A DNA stretch of 42,362 nucleotides from Lachnospiraceae bacterium (GTDB lineage Bacteria > Bacillota > Clostridia > Lachnospirales > Lachnospiraceae). The notes beneath the pieces were generated by a model that saw nothing but the letters and a program-made list of their open reading frames with translations, was not told where the DNA came from and did no database searches. This document shows, one piece after another, positions 1 through 7,629 of this stretch. The position numbers and the translations under genes are program-made. Where the stretch lies: assembly GCA_017470935.1 (NCBI GenBank), contig JAFUXG010000009.1, forward strand, positions 1-42,362, given 5' to 3'. Position 1 is the first letter of the stretch, and each line of letters starts with the position of its first letter.

Positions 1-140
1 ACCTTGCCGCGTACGTCATCATAGCTTTAACGGGATACTTAGAAACTCTTATCACCGTACAGAAAGTCATACAAAACGCACCATGCTGGCAGCTTACCTG
101 CGTCCGCCATACAAAAACAAAAGTTAACTAAACAGTAATT
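1..140. repeat. Left arm of dispersed inverted repeat (copy R1)
   Basis: These 140 bases reappear, reverse-complemented and with about ten differences, at 42060-42199. A partial same-orientation copy lies at 42269-42362. The first base of the window already lies in the element, so its left end is cut off. It contains no convincing open frame. The repeat ends five bases before the trmL stop codon. Because both window ends fall in the same repeat, the contig probably stops where assembly could not cross repeats. Confidence 0.85.
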
Positions 141-144
141 TCTT

Positions 145-636
145 TCACCAGGTGTATTTGTGCAGCTGTCCCTTAAACTCCAGATTCACGAATTTGTTCT
201 GCCGCAGTGCTTCGTATAGCACAATGGACACGGAATTAGATAGGTTTAAGGAACGAATGTCCGGAAGCATTGGGATGCGGATACAGTTCTCCTTGTTTTG
301 AAGAAGTATCTCTTCGGGTATGCCTGCACTCTCCTTACCGAACATTATATAACAGTTCTCCTCATAATGAACATCCGTGTATGTCTGCTTCGATTTCGTG
401 GTAGCCATATATATCCTGGCACCGGGATTCTTCTGAAGAAAGTCCTCATAGCATACATATCTGGTCACATCTAACTTATCCCAGTAGTCCATTCCTGCAC
501 GCTTCACCATCTTATCATTAAGTATAAAACCAAGGGGCTCAATAAGATGCAGTCTTGCACCTGCAGCCACACAGGTCCTTCCTATATTTCCTGTATTCGC
601 CGGCATCTCCGGCTCATGTAACACTATATTGATCAT
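145..636 (-). CDS. trmL: tRNA (cytidine/uridine(34)-2'-O)-methyltransferase, TrmL family
   Basis: This 163-residue SPOUT methyltransferase would 2'-O-methylate the wobble base of tRNA-Leu isoacceptors using S-adenosylmethionine, acting as a cytoplasmic dimer. The family motifs are all visible: NTGNIGRTC near residue 14 (motif 1), IMFGKESAGIPEEI near residue 96 (motif 2), and the knot-forming PMLPDIRSLNLSNSVS near residue 121 (motif 3). The length is that of a minimal one-domain TrmL with no added RNA-binding domain. The ATG at 636 has an AGAGGA ribosome site five bases upstream. The 3' end lies next to the R1 repeat and no separate terminator is visible. The fold assignment is firm; the exact tRNA target is taken from the family. 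Confidence 0.93.
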   Translation of the reverse strand: MINIVLHEPEMPANTGNIGRTCVAAGARLHLIEPLGFILNDKMVKRAGMDYWDKLDVTRYVCYEDFLQKNPGARIYMATTKSKQTYTDVHYEENCYIMFGKESAGIPEEILLQNKENCIRIPMLPDIRSLNLSNSVSIVLYEALRQNKFVNLEFKGQLHKYTW

Positions 637-719
637 AATTATCCTCTTTGATCTGCTCTCCCATTACATCATATCCTGTAATATATACTTATTGTTTACA
701 TTAATACCAGGAGTTTTCT

Positions 720-789
720 TTCAGCATACAATCTGCCATAGCTTCATACCTGTATATTCATTCAACACACAGTCTGCCAGCTTCACACC
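720..789. repeat. Imperfect direct repeat of about 30 bp at a gene 3' end
   Basis: Bases 720-750 and 761-789 are two imperfect copies of a segment whose core reads TCTGCCA(ta)GCTTCA. The second copy contains the stop codon and last codons of the minus-strand AIR-synthase-like gene. The first copy is non-coding, so it looks like a short local duplication downstream of the gene. The rest of the trmL-to-AIR gap holds nothing recognisable. Confidence 0.5.
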
Positions 790-1784
790 GGCACCTTCTG
801 TCCGTAGAATACCTCATTAAGCATATCCCCCTTAGGTGCAACCAGATATCTTTCCTCGTCTCCGATCGTGATCACACGCTTTTTCCCAGTGATAGTCTTG
901 CCAAGCAAAGCTGCATTTACTCCGGATTCCAGCATACGCTCTTTGAGTGCTTCTCCATTATCAGTTATTATAAGCAAGCTGCCCTGTCCATTCATCATAT
1001 ACGGATTGATATTAAAATATTCACACACCTCGATAATTTCCTGTTTCATTGGGATCGCACTGACAGGAAGCTCCGCCCCCATATTGCATGCCGAAAGCAG
1101 CTGCCACAGAGCGCCGAACACACCACCGTTTGAAACATCATGGGCAGCGTAAATGTTAATCTCATCATCAGCAATTGATTTCTCAATCACCCTAAGCTCG
1201 GGAAACAGTGATGTATACTCCATATAGGAGGCCGCAATATCAATATAGCTTCCTGCATATCTTGTCACAAGCTCAGTTCTCCGCTCCCTGGCAAGAATGG
1301 CTCCGCCATACAGTCCGGTCCATTTGGTCATAAGAATATCTAAGCCTTCCTTAACCTCCTTATGTCTGTTATCCCACAGCTTATGTCCATAGGCAGTCAC
1401 TATTACAGTTGGTGCATTCACTGTTGGAACAAGCTCCGTGTGTCCCGCCGCAATATCAATACCATCAATTTCTGCCTGCTTAGCCACTGCATCCATTATA
1501 ACTCTGAGCTCTGCCTCCTCACTGTGCTCTGGAAGAAGGACACCCAAAGAGACAGCAAAGGGCTTGCCCCCTGCTGCTATCACATTGTTGATCGCATTGT
1601 TATACGCATACATCTCATGTCCGCTATAATAAAAGGCAGTGGTGGCCATGGCTGTCACCATATCACCAAACACTGCCCCATCATGTCCTACTCCCGGCCG
1701 AAGGCTCAAATCCTTGCTCCGATACCGGATCGCATTCGCTACGGATCTTTTAAATGTATTCTCAGGCAGTTTACCTGTTCTCAT
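783..1784 (-). CDS. AIR synthase-related protein (PurM/HypE-like)
   Basis: This 333-residue protein has the two-domain AIR-synthase layout of the PurM/HypE/ThiL/SelD superfamily, whose members bind ATP and activate an oxygen or thiocarboxamide group. Visible elements are GVGHDGAVFG near residue 31, an Asn-rich helix (YNNAINNVIAAGG), AAGHTE near residue 112, and the second-domain signature AAHDVSNGGVFGAL near residue 213 with MNGQGSLLI near 265. HypE's C-terminal thiocarboxamide cysteine is absent: the protein ends in GQKVPV. It is therefore probably not HypE itself. No hyp genes are adjacent; hydF is about 20 kb away. The ATG at 1784 follows GGAGAACAAGGTGT. The substrate is unknown. Confidence 0.8.
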   Translation of the reverse strand: MRTGKLPENTFKRSVANAIRYRSKDLSLRPGVGHDGAVFGDMVTAMATTAFYYSGHEMYAYNNAINNVIAAGGKPFAVSLGVLLPEHSEEAELRVIMDAVAKQAEIDGIDIAAGHTELVPTVNAPTVIVTAYGHKLWDNRHKEVKEGLDILMTKWTGLYGGAILARERRTELVTRYAGSYIDIAASYMEYTSLFPELRVIEKSIADDEINIYAAHDVSNGGVFGALWQLLSACNMGAELPVSAIPMKQEIIEVCEYFNINPYMMNGQGSLLIITDNGEALKERMLESGVNAALLGKTITGKKRVITIGDEERYLVAPKGDMLNEVFYGQKVPV

Positions 1785-1904
1785 ACACCTTGTTCTCCAT
1801 CATAGCTCTACATTATTTCCGTTCATATATCAATTAATCATCACTTATGACATGATGATCCTTTACATTAAGAAATGCAATATCCCTAACCTTAAGACAT
1901 CCGA

Positions 1905-1997
1905 TACCATGTCGCCCGGCTGGTTCATGGAGACATTCGCAAAATATCTTCGATTGTATACAAACATACATAGAAGCCACTTTGCTCATTGTACCAT
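1905..1997. repeat. Palindromic element, copy C (87-bp period, divergent)
   Basis: TACCAT at 1905-1910 recurs at 1992-1997, a period of 87 bases. Between them the order of blocks matches the copy at 27764-27858: GTCGCC at the left, CATTCGCAAAATAT in the middle, a small hairpin (TGTAT/ATACA) and CTTTGCTCATTG at the right. The hairpin stem differs from the other copies by paired changes. It lies between the stop of the VanW gene and the start of the AIR-like gene, so it is part of the latter's upstream region. Confidence 0.7.
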
Positions 1998-2007
1998 AAT
2001 CTTTGTG

Positions 2008-3810
2008 TTAAGATATCAGATACCTTGACGCATTCTTAATCCTTTCAAAGATCATGCTGATGGTATTACTGCTTCCCTCCGGTGTTGCAGGCTCTGCAGC
2101 AGGCACCTCTGTAGCAGGTGCCTCTGTGGCTGGCGCTTCAGTGGCAGGCGCCTCAGTAGTATCTTTATCCTTATCCTTCTTCTTACTATCTGAGTCATCC
2201 TCATCTTCCTCGTCCTCATCCTCATCTTCCTTTTCCTTAGTTCCGATTCGAATCTTAGCCTTTGTTGCATTGTATTTACTTCTTCCGTAAGGGATCAGAT
2301 CACACTCTGTCTCCTCACCATCAACTGACACATGCTTATACACCTCCACATAATAGCCTGTATGCGCCTGTGTCTCTGTAACAGTCTTTCCCTCCTCCAA
2401 GGTATCGTCCTTAACCTCCTCCGGATCACCGGGTTCATAGGTCTCAACTGTCTTTGACTCAAAATATATCGTTCTGTTAGAAGGTCTTGTCTCATGGCCG
2501 TATATGGCAAAGGAGATGCTTCCTCCACCTGCATAGCCCTCTATGTATATAGGATATTCTGTGCTGTTAGTAAACTTGAAATCCATGTAATCACCGGCGA
2601 TGGCAGCATCCATTCCAAGAGGAACATAGGATACTGTAAGAGAATGGGGATATCTCTCATCCACCTGAAGCTCTGCCTGCAATACCGCATTATATAATGT
2701 GGTACTGACCTGGCATATTCCTCCGCCCAGTCCGTCCACCAGCTCATCATTAACATATTGGCCTGCGTTAGCATATCCATTCTCCTCAGTAAATGGAGAT
2801 ACAGTGTTAAACACTGAGAATTGTTCTCCCGGCATAAGCACCGTACCGCTTATCTTACTGGCACCATTGGCAAGATTCTGGGCACGGCTGGCAGTACCGC
2901 TGTACTGTGTCTGCTTCTGTCCCAATACTGAATCAATCTTTTGGAAATCCTCAGTAGTATATTGAGGCTGCTTCTCCTCAACCACAGCAGGAATTCTCAC
3001 ATCCTTATTCTTCCATACATCTCCAAGAAGCTCCTCCACTTCCTTGATGGTATCATCAACCTGTACAGTTGTTCCCACAACACCATCTGTTATAACAAAC
3101 TCTCCATCGACCCTTGAAATGCTGGCATTCTTAGGCTCTGTAACAACGCTCTCTGCCTCAGCCTCAATAAAATCCCTAAGCTTGCTCTCACTAAAGGTCT
3201 TCTCTGGCACAAGTATTGTATTGTCCTGTTCAAGTCCCTTTATCTCCTTATATCTGCAAAGAATATTGCCTCTTCTTCCGTAGCCAAGTGCCACGTCAAC
3301 TGCATCCTCTGCCGACACGTCAATCCCGATATCCTTAAATGTGGTGCTGAAGGATCCGTTTGCAGTGGTAAATGTAAGCTGCAGCCTGTCAATGCCCTTA
3401 ATATATGAACTGTATTCCTCTATCGCTTCAGCCCTTGTAAGTCCTCCCACATATACATCATCCAGATATACACCGGAATAAATAGTATCCGTATCGCTCC
3501 ACGAATATGAAGCGCTTCCTCTTGTAACTCTTGTGACATTACCCGCTTCGGTGGATATCTCATTATCATCTGAAGCATTGTCGCCAGTGTCCTTATCACC
3601 AGTATCCTCAGAGGAAGCTTCCTCTGTCTCAGTGTCACCACTCACATCTGCGCCCTGATCAGCCACTGCCTGAATAACATCTCCTTCATCAGCACCTGTC
3701 TCCTCGCTGGCAAATGATGTGTATGCTCCTGTACCTGCTGCTCCGATAACCAGCAGCGCTGCCATTAATTTAATTAAAGCTTTATTATTTCTATATTTTA
3801 TATTCTTCAT
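2008..3810 (-). CDS. VanW family protein with PG-binding and G5-like domains
   Basis: A secreted or membrane-anchored 600-residue cell-surface protein. A basic start and hydrophobic segment (about residues 10-35) form a signal anchor. An acidic spacer follows, then a YoaR-type putative peptidoglycan-binding region (about 85-190), a VanW domain (about 285-420, with MPGEQFSVFNTVSPFTEENG and GLGGGICQVSTTLYNA), and a G5-like domain (about 440-515). The C-terminus is a Glu/Asp run, a Lys/Asp run and four APATE-type repeats. VanW is linked to glycopeptide-resistance clusters, but most copies outside them are uncharacterised wall proteins. I chose the ATG at 3810 (MKNIKYRNN) because AGGA lies eight bases upstream; an earlier in-frame ATG at 3825 overlaps that site. 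Confidence 0.88.
   Translation of the reverse strand: MKNIKYRNNKALIKLMAALLVIGAAGTGAYTSFASEETGADEGDVIQAVADQGADVSGDTETEEASSEDTGDKDTGDNASDDNEISTEAGNVTRVTRGSASYSWSDTDTIYSGVYLDDVYVGGLTRAEAIEEYSSYIKGIDRLQLTFTTANGSFSTTFKDIGIDVSAEDAVDVALGYGRRGNILCRYKEIKGLEQDNTILVPEKTFSESKLRDFIEAEAESVVTEPKNASISRVDGEFVITDGVVGTTVQVDDTIKEVEELLGDVWKNKDVRIPAVVEEKQPQYTTEDFQKIDSVLGQKQTQYSGTASRAQNLANGASKISGTVLMPGEQFSVFNTVSPFTEENGYANAGQYVNDELVDGLGGGICQVSTTLYNAVLQAELQVDERYPHSLTVSYVPLGMDAAIAGDYMDFKFTNSTEYPIYIEGYAGGGSISFAIYGHETRPSNRTIYFESKTVETYEPGDPEEVKDDTLEEGKTVTETQAHTGYYVEVYKHVSVDGEETECDLIPYGRSKYNATKAKIRIGTKEKEDEDEDEEDEDDSDSKKKDKDKDTTEAPATEAPATEAPATEVPAAEPATPEGSSNTISMIFERIKNASRYLIS
2099..2158. repeat. Four tandem 15-bp repeats in the VanW gene tail
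   Basis: Four head-to-tail 15-base units (2099-2113, 2114-2128, 2129-2143, 2144-2158) with a consensus close to GCAGGCGCCTCAGTA encode the APATE-type repeats of the surface protein. The unit length preserves the frame, so copy-number changes would lengthen or shorten the stalk without breaking the protein. Confidence 0.9.
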
Positions 3811-3984
3811 AATCATCATCCTCATATATTATACTATATACTCCTGCCATCCAATCCTTGCACATACATCTTACATGGTAACTTCTTTCATTTCTGCAGT
3901 CTCATGCTTTATTATCCCATATGCTTAATTGATTTGACAAGAGAATCACTATTATGTATCATTTATATTATTAAGGAATGAATT

Positions 3985-4095
3985 CTAAAAACCAACCGTG
4001 GTAACAACAAGACTTATTACCATGGCAAGTACAAGAACAATAGCTATTACAGCAGATATTACACGCTGTTTCTTCTTATTGCTGAAGTTGAACAT
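3985..4095 (-). CDS. Small single-span membrane protein (36 aa)
   Basis: A 36-residue frame begins at ATG 4095 with GAGGTG about ten bases upstream. The product starts MFNFSNKKKQRV, a short basic N-terminus, and continues as one hydrophobic helix of about 22 residues (VISAVIAIVLVLAMVISLVV) ending TTVGF. It has the form of a small inner-membrane peptide with its basic end in the cytoplasm. It is divergent from the 4132 gene with only 36 bases between starts, so the two 5' regions overlap. No function is recognised. Confidence 0.6.
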   Translation of the reverse strand: MFNFSNKKKQRVISAVIAIVLVLAMVISLVVTTVGF

Positions 4096-4131
4096 TTATA
4101 AATAACACCTCTTTTCTGAAAGGATTGCTTT

Positions 4132-4770
4132 ATGAGAATATTAACCTTGCCAATCGCCATCACTATTCTTGTGGCGGTGCTTAACCACAACATTAACAAG
4201 AACAGGGATACGGATGGAAAAGTAACTGTCAGCTCCTTCCTGAAACGGGAGGAAAATGCCAACAGCGTAAGGAGAAAGGATATATCTAATCTCCCCTACA
4301 TTCATATTCCCTTTGAATCACTTCCCCTAGATATTACATTAAATGATGAAAAAATGCAATCAAAGATTGAAAAATATCTGAAAGAACTTGAATATTTGTC
4401 AGATAAACAGATGTTGAACCTTATCGGAGTGACCAATACGGAGCTCAAGGAGCAGTACGGTGTAGCCAATCTTGACAGGCTTACCACCTATGATCTCAAC
4501 TACGGCAAGGCATTGAGCAATCTCCAATGGTATGCCTCTGCAATATACGAGGAGCACCCCAAGGAGGCGGTGGAGATCATGGAGTACATGATCAAAGAGG
4601 GAACTGACATATCCACCACCTACGAGCTTCTGGGAACGTACTATGCAGGTGTAAATGACCGCGCATCCTTTGACAGATTATTCCCACGCATTCCCGACAG
4701 GGATTCGGTAAGCGGAAAGACTATACTTGCCAAACTTAATCAGATTCTTGAAGATAATCCTGATTTTTGA
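4132..4770 (+). CDS. Membrane-anchored protein of unknown function (212 aa)
   Basis: I do not recognise a family. The first 20 residues (LTLPIAITILVAVL) form a signal anchor. The remainder is soluble and mostly helical, with repeats resembling tetratricopeptide helices between about residues 120 and 200 (NLQWYASAIYEEHPKEAVEI, then TYELLGTYYAGVND). A role as an extracytoplasmic scaffold would fit but is inference. AAGGATTG precedes the ATG by five bases. A clear terminator at 4811-4835 ends the transcript, so it is probably a single-gene unit and not part of the sigma-factor operon downstream. Confidence 0.7.
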   Translation: MRILTLPIAITILVAVLNHNINKNRDTDGKVTVSSFLKREENANSVRRKDISNLPYIHIPFESLPLDITLNDEKMQSKIEKYLKELEYLSDKQMLNLIGVTNTELKEQYGVANLDRLTTYDLNYGKALSNLQWYASAIYEEHPKEAVEIMEYMIKEGTDISTTYELLGTYYAGVNDRASFDRLFPRIPDRDSVSGKTILAKLNQILEDNPDF

Positions 4771-4810
4771 ACCGCCGATAACACACTGGCTTTTAATAAC
4801 CGATACATTT

Positions 4811-4846
4811 CAGGGGACATATAAAATGTTCCCTGATTTTTATTGT
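4811..4846 (+). terminator. Rho-independent terminator after the 4132 gene
   Basis: CAGGGGACAT (4811-4820) pairs with ATGTTCCCTG (4826-4835) around a five-base loop, with one G-T wobble. ATTTTTATTGTT follows. It separates the 4132 gene from the operon starting at 4957. Confidence 0.88.
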
Positions 4847-4956
4847 TACCTATATGACGAGAAAATGCGATGGCAAAAATTATAAAATTCCATGCAACAC
4901 TTTTGACCAAGCCACACACTATTATTACAGATAACATTTATAAGGGTGGGAAAAGA

Positions 4957-7071
4957 ATGAAAAAAAGAATTACAGCAATCATCATATGTGTGTCAGTCAT
5001 ATTAATGATCTCATTTATTGTATTAATTATACATAGAAGCATCACAGATAGATCAAATTATAATAGTGAAGCTTATGATGATTTCATTTACACAGACGAT
5101 GTATATTACGAACCGATGGATGAAGATACACCCAATAAAGATGCATATTATGAATTCTCTATAGATGACATTGTGGCAGAGCATAAAAAAATCGATCCCT
5201 CTGAATATGACAAGCAGGATAACGAAAATCTGGTATCTGCACTGGCGTCATCAAGTCCCTTGCTACACGCAGAAAGCTATGATGATTTCTATGCAGTAAT
5301 ATTGCACTCCTATAACAGATATAACAATGCTGATGCCACCACTTTGGAAAGTAACACAACTGGTGAAGGTATACTCACTGACCATACCGAAGATGATGAT
5401 TCCGTTTCAGTTCCATTGGATCACTATATTTCCCTAACTTCCAATCCTTATTTTGATGAGGGAAATACTGTATTGACAGAGGATACATACATATACTCAC
5501 CATTAAATCCCGAATATATTATAGAGCCCGACATTATCAAACTGCCTATATTATCAATTTCACAATTGAGAGTTGAAAATGGCAGGCTCTCTAAAGCAAC
5601 AAAGATCATGCTAAGACCATCCTCCGACAGAACAGGTACACTGGAATACCAATTCAAGGAATTATACCTATACAAAAACATGCTTGCAGTCGCCTACCAG
5701 ATCAAAGCCTTTGATGATAATGCGGAAAGCTTCACAGTAACCTCATATATTGATTTTTATGATGTGACAGATAAGCACACCCCCGAAAAGATCAATACAC
5801 TGGTTCAGGACGGATACTATGAGAAATTGGCAGTTAACAACGGAATGTTATATGCAGTAAGCCGTTTTAACCCTGCCGCTGCTCCTGATAGCTATAAAAT
5901 AACTGAGCTTGACAGGTACATTCCTAATATAAACGGAAAACCTATATCCCCAGACAGCTTATTCTATAGCGGTCATTTATATAAGCCCAATATATATATG
6001 GTAACCTGCACAGAATTAGACGGAGACGCTAAGCTTACTGACAGCAAGGCTTTTTGCTGCTCAGACTCTAAGCTTTACTGGGGAAATGACAGTATGATCC
6101 TATACAGTAACATATATGATGCCATCGAAAAAACTGAAGTTATAGGAATCAAATTCTCTAATGGTGAAATAAGCAGCGGCAACCGCGGGGTAGTGGCAGG
6201 ATATATGAGCGATCCTTATGCAATATCCGAATATAACGGAAGACTTAGGATTGCCACTACAATTCCTGCAGATGATATGTCACGATACGACGGAAAGCTC
6301 CGGAAGGCAGATTCCCGAATCACAGATACAGCTTATAACGAAGACCACCTTACCATGTATGTTTTAGATAGCGAGCTGTCACTTTCCGGCAGGCTTTCGG
6401 ATATGCTGCCATATGACAGTATATGTTCAATAACATATATAGGTGATACCGCATATATCAAAAATAAAAATCCAAACGATGAAAAAATGCATCTTATCGA
6501 TCTTTCGGATCCCCACAATATTCATGCCATAGGATGGTCAGAGCTCCCGGATTTTTTTGTACAGCTCTATCCATTTGGTGATGATCTCCTTCTTGGCATG
6601 AACTCACCTTTATACCCGGAGGACACGAAGGTGGGATATTATAACGGCCACAAGCTTGCCATGTATGATATCTCAGATACATCATCCCTCTCTCTTTTGC
6701 ATGAGTATGACCCGCCGGAGGACTTATGTGACTGCTGTGTAATGTATGATCACACTGCACTTATGATGGATACAGAAAATAATTATATTGGATTCTGTAA
6801 TAAAGCCTATGACTATGACGGTCAAGGCGAATACACTCCATGCTGGCGTTACTCCACATACACATATGACAATATATCTGGATTTGTAAAGCTTCAAGAC
6901 TATGATATTGACGCTGCCGGTGATTACGATATAAATGAATCTGATATTGATGTAATAAGGGGCTTTTTTGCAGGTGATTATTTCTATCTGGTAACTCCTG
7001 ACTTCATTGAGAGCTATAAGATAGGCGAATTATCAGTCAATGAATATATAGATTTTGATAATGAAAAATGA
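4957..7071 (+). CDS. Membrane-anchored beta-propeller protein (divergent paralogue of the 7626 product)
   Basis: A 704-residue protein with an N-terminal signal anchor (about residues 3-28) and a long acidic linker. The C-terminal part, from about residue 190, matches the C-terminal beta-propeller domain of the 7626 product segment by segment: ITSYIDFYDVTDKHTPEKI-like strands, YDAIEKTEVIGI, VVAGYMSDPYAISEYNGRLR and a GDYFYLVTPDFIESYKIG end. It lacks the DEGDIVKTDGKYIYTAN segment that opens the propeller in the paralogue and lacks any sizeable cytoplasmic region. It is probably an extracellular partner or decoy sensor. An ATG exists at 4870, but the ATG at 4957 is preferred: AGGGTGGG precedes it and a proper signal anchor begins there. 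It ends 24 bases before the sigma-factor gene. Confidence 0.82.
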   Translation: MKKRITAIIICVSVILMISFIVLIIHRSITDRSNYNSEAYDDFIYTDDVYYEPMDEDTPNKDAYYEFSIDDIVAEHKKIDPSEYDKQDNENLVSALASSSPLLHAESYDDFYAVILHSYNRYNNADATTLESNTTGEGILTDHTEDDDSVSVPLDHYISLTSNPYFDEGNTVLTEDTYIYSPLNPEYIIEPDIIKLPILSISQLRVENGRLSKATKIMLRPSSDRTGTLEYQFKELYLYKNMLAVAYQIKAFDDNAESFTVTSYIDFYDVTDKHTPEKINTLVQDGYYEKLAVNNGMLYAVSRFNPAAAPDSYKITELDRYIPNINGKPISPDSLFYSGHLYKPNIYMVTCTELDGDAKLTDSKAFCCSDSKLYWGNDSMILYSNIYDAIEKTEVIGIKFSNGEISSGNRGVVAGYMSDPYAISEYNGRLRIATTIPADDMSRYDGKLRKADSRITDTAYNEDHLTMYVLDSELSLSGRLSDMLPYDSICSITYIGDTAYIKNKNPNDEKMHLIDLSDPHNIHAIGWSELPDFFVQLYPFGDDLLLGMNSPLYPEDTKVGYYNGHKLAMYDISDTSSLSLLHEYDPPEDLCDCCVMYDHTALMMDTENNYIGFCNKAYDYDGQGEYTPCWRYSTYTYDNISGFVKLQDYDIDAAGDYDINESDIDVIRGFFAGDYFYLVTPDFIESYKIGELSVNEYIDFDNEK

Positions 7072-7095
7072 TCCACACTTACGGAGGTGATAAAT

Positions 7096-7629
7096 GTGAA
7101 CAATGAAGAGATTACAGCTCATGTCCTGCTTGCCAAAAACGGAGATACGGGGTCCTTTCGCAAGCTCTATGAGCTATATTACAAGGACATGTACCGCTAC
7201 GCCTATTACATGCTAGGGGGCGGCGATGATGTGGAGGATGTCATAAGCGAAACAGTGCTTGATGCATTTACAGGCATTAAGAACCTAAGACATCCGGCAA
7301 AATTCAAGTCATGGATATTCCAGATACTTACCACAAAATGCAAGCGCCAGATTGCATCATACGTAAAGGACAGGGAAAACAGAAGGGATGAGGTGCCGGA
7401 GGAACAGCTTAGAAAGGAAGACCATCCCTACGCCTTAAGTGTAGATGTCCAGAATGCATTTGCCGCACTTAGCGAAATGGAAAGAACGGTTGTATCACTT
7501 ATAGTTTTTGGCGGTTATACAAGCAGAGAAGCTGCGAAAATAATGAAAAGCAAGGAAGGCACCATCAGGTCACTGAAAAGCCGTGCATTTAATAAAATGT
7601 CAGAATATTTAAAGGAGGAATTGGCATGA
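7096..7629 (+). CDS. ECF-like RNA polymerase sigma factor
   Basis: A 177-residue sigma-70 family factor made of region 2 (about residues 20-85, with LYELYYKDMYRYAYYML and the WIFQILTTKCKRQI end) and region 4 (about residues 115-170, with MERTVVSLIVFGGYTSREAA and a KEGTIRSLKSRA recognition helix). It would direct polymerase to a small regulon. I place the start at the GTG at 7096 because GGAGGTG at 7083-7089 then sits six bases upstream; the in-frame GTG at 7087 lies inside that site, and the ATG at 7094 is out of frame and stops at once. Its stop overlaps the next gene by four bases (ATGA), typical of a sigma/anti-sigma pair. Confidence 0.9.
   Translation: MNNEEITAHVLLAKNGDTGSFRKLYELYYKDMYRYAYYMLGGGDDVEDVISETVLDAFTGIKNLRHPAKFKSWIFQILTTKCKRQIASYVKDRENRRDEVPEEQLRKEDHPYALSVDVQNAFAALSEMERTVVSLIVFGGYTSREAAKIMKSKEGTIRSLKSRAFNKMSEYLKEELA

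Noticed and set aside
2008-3810. VanW as evidence of glycopeptide resistance
   Set aside because: No vanHAX, vanR/S or vanY genes are present; VanW-domain surface proteins are common in Clostridia without resistance.
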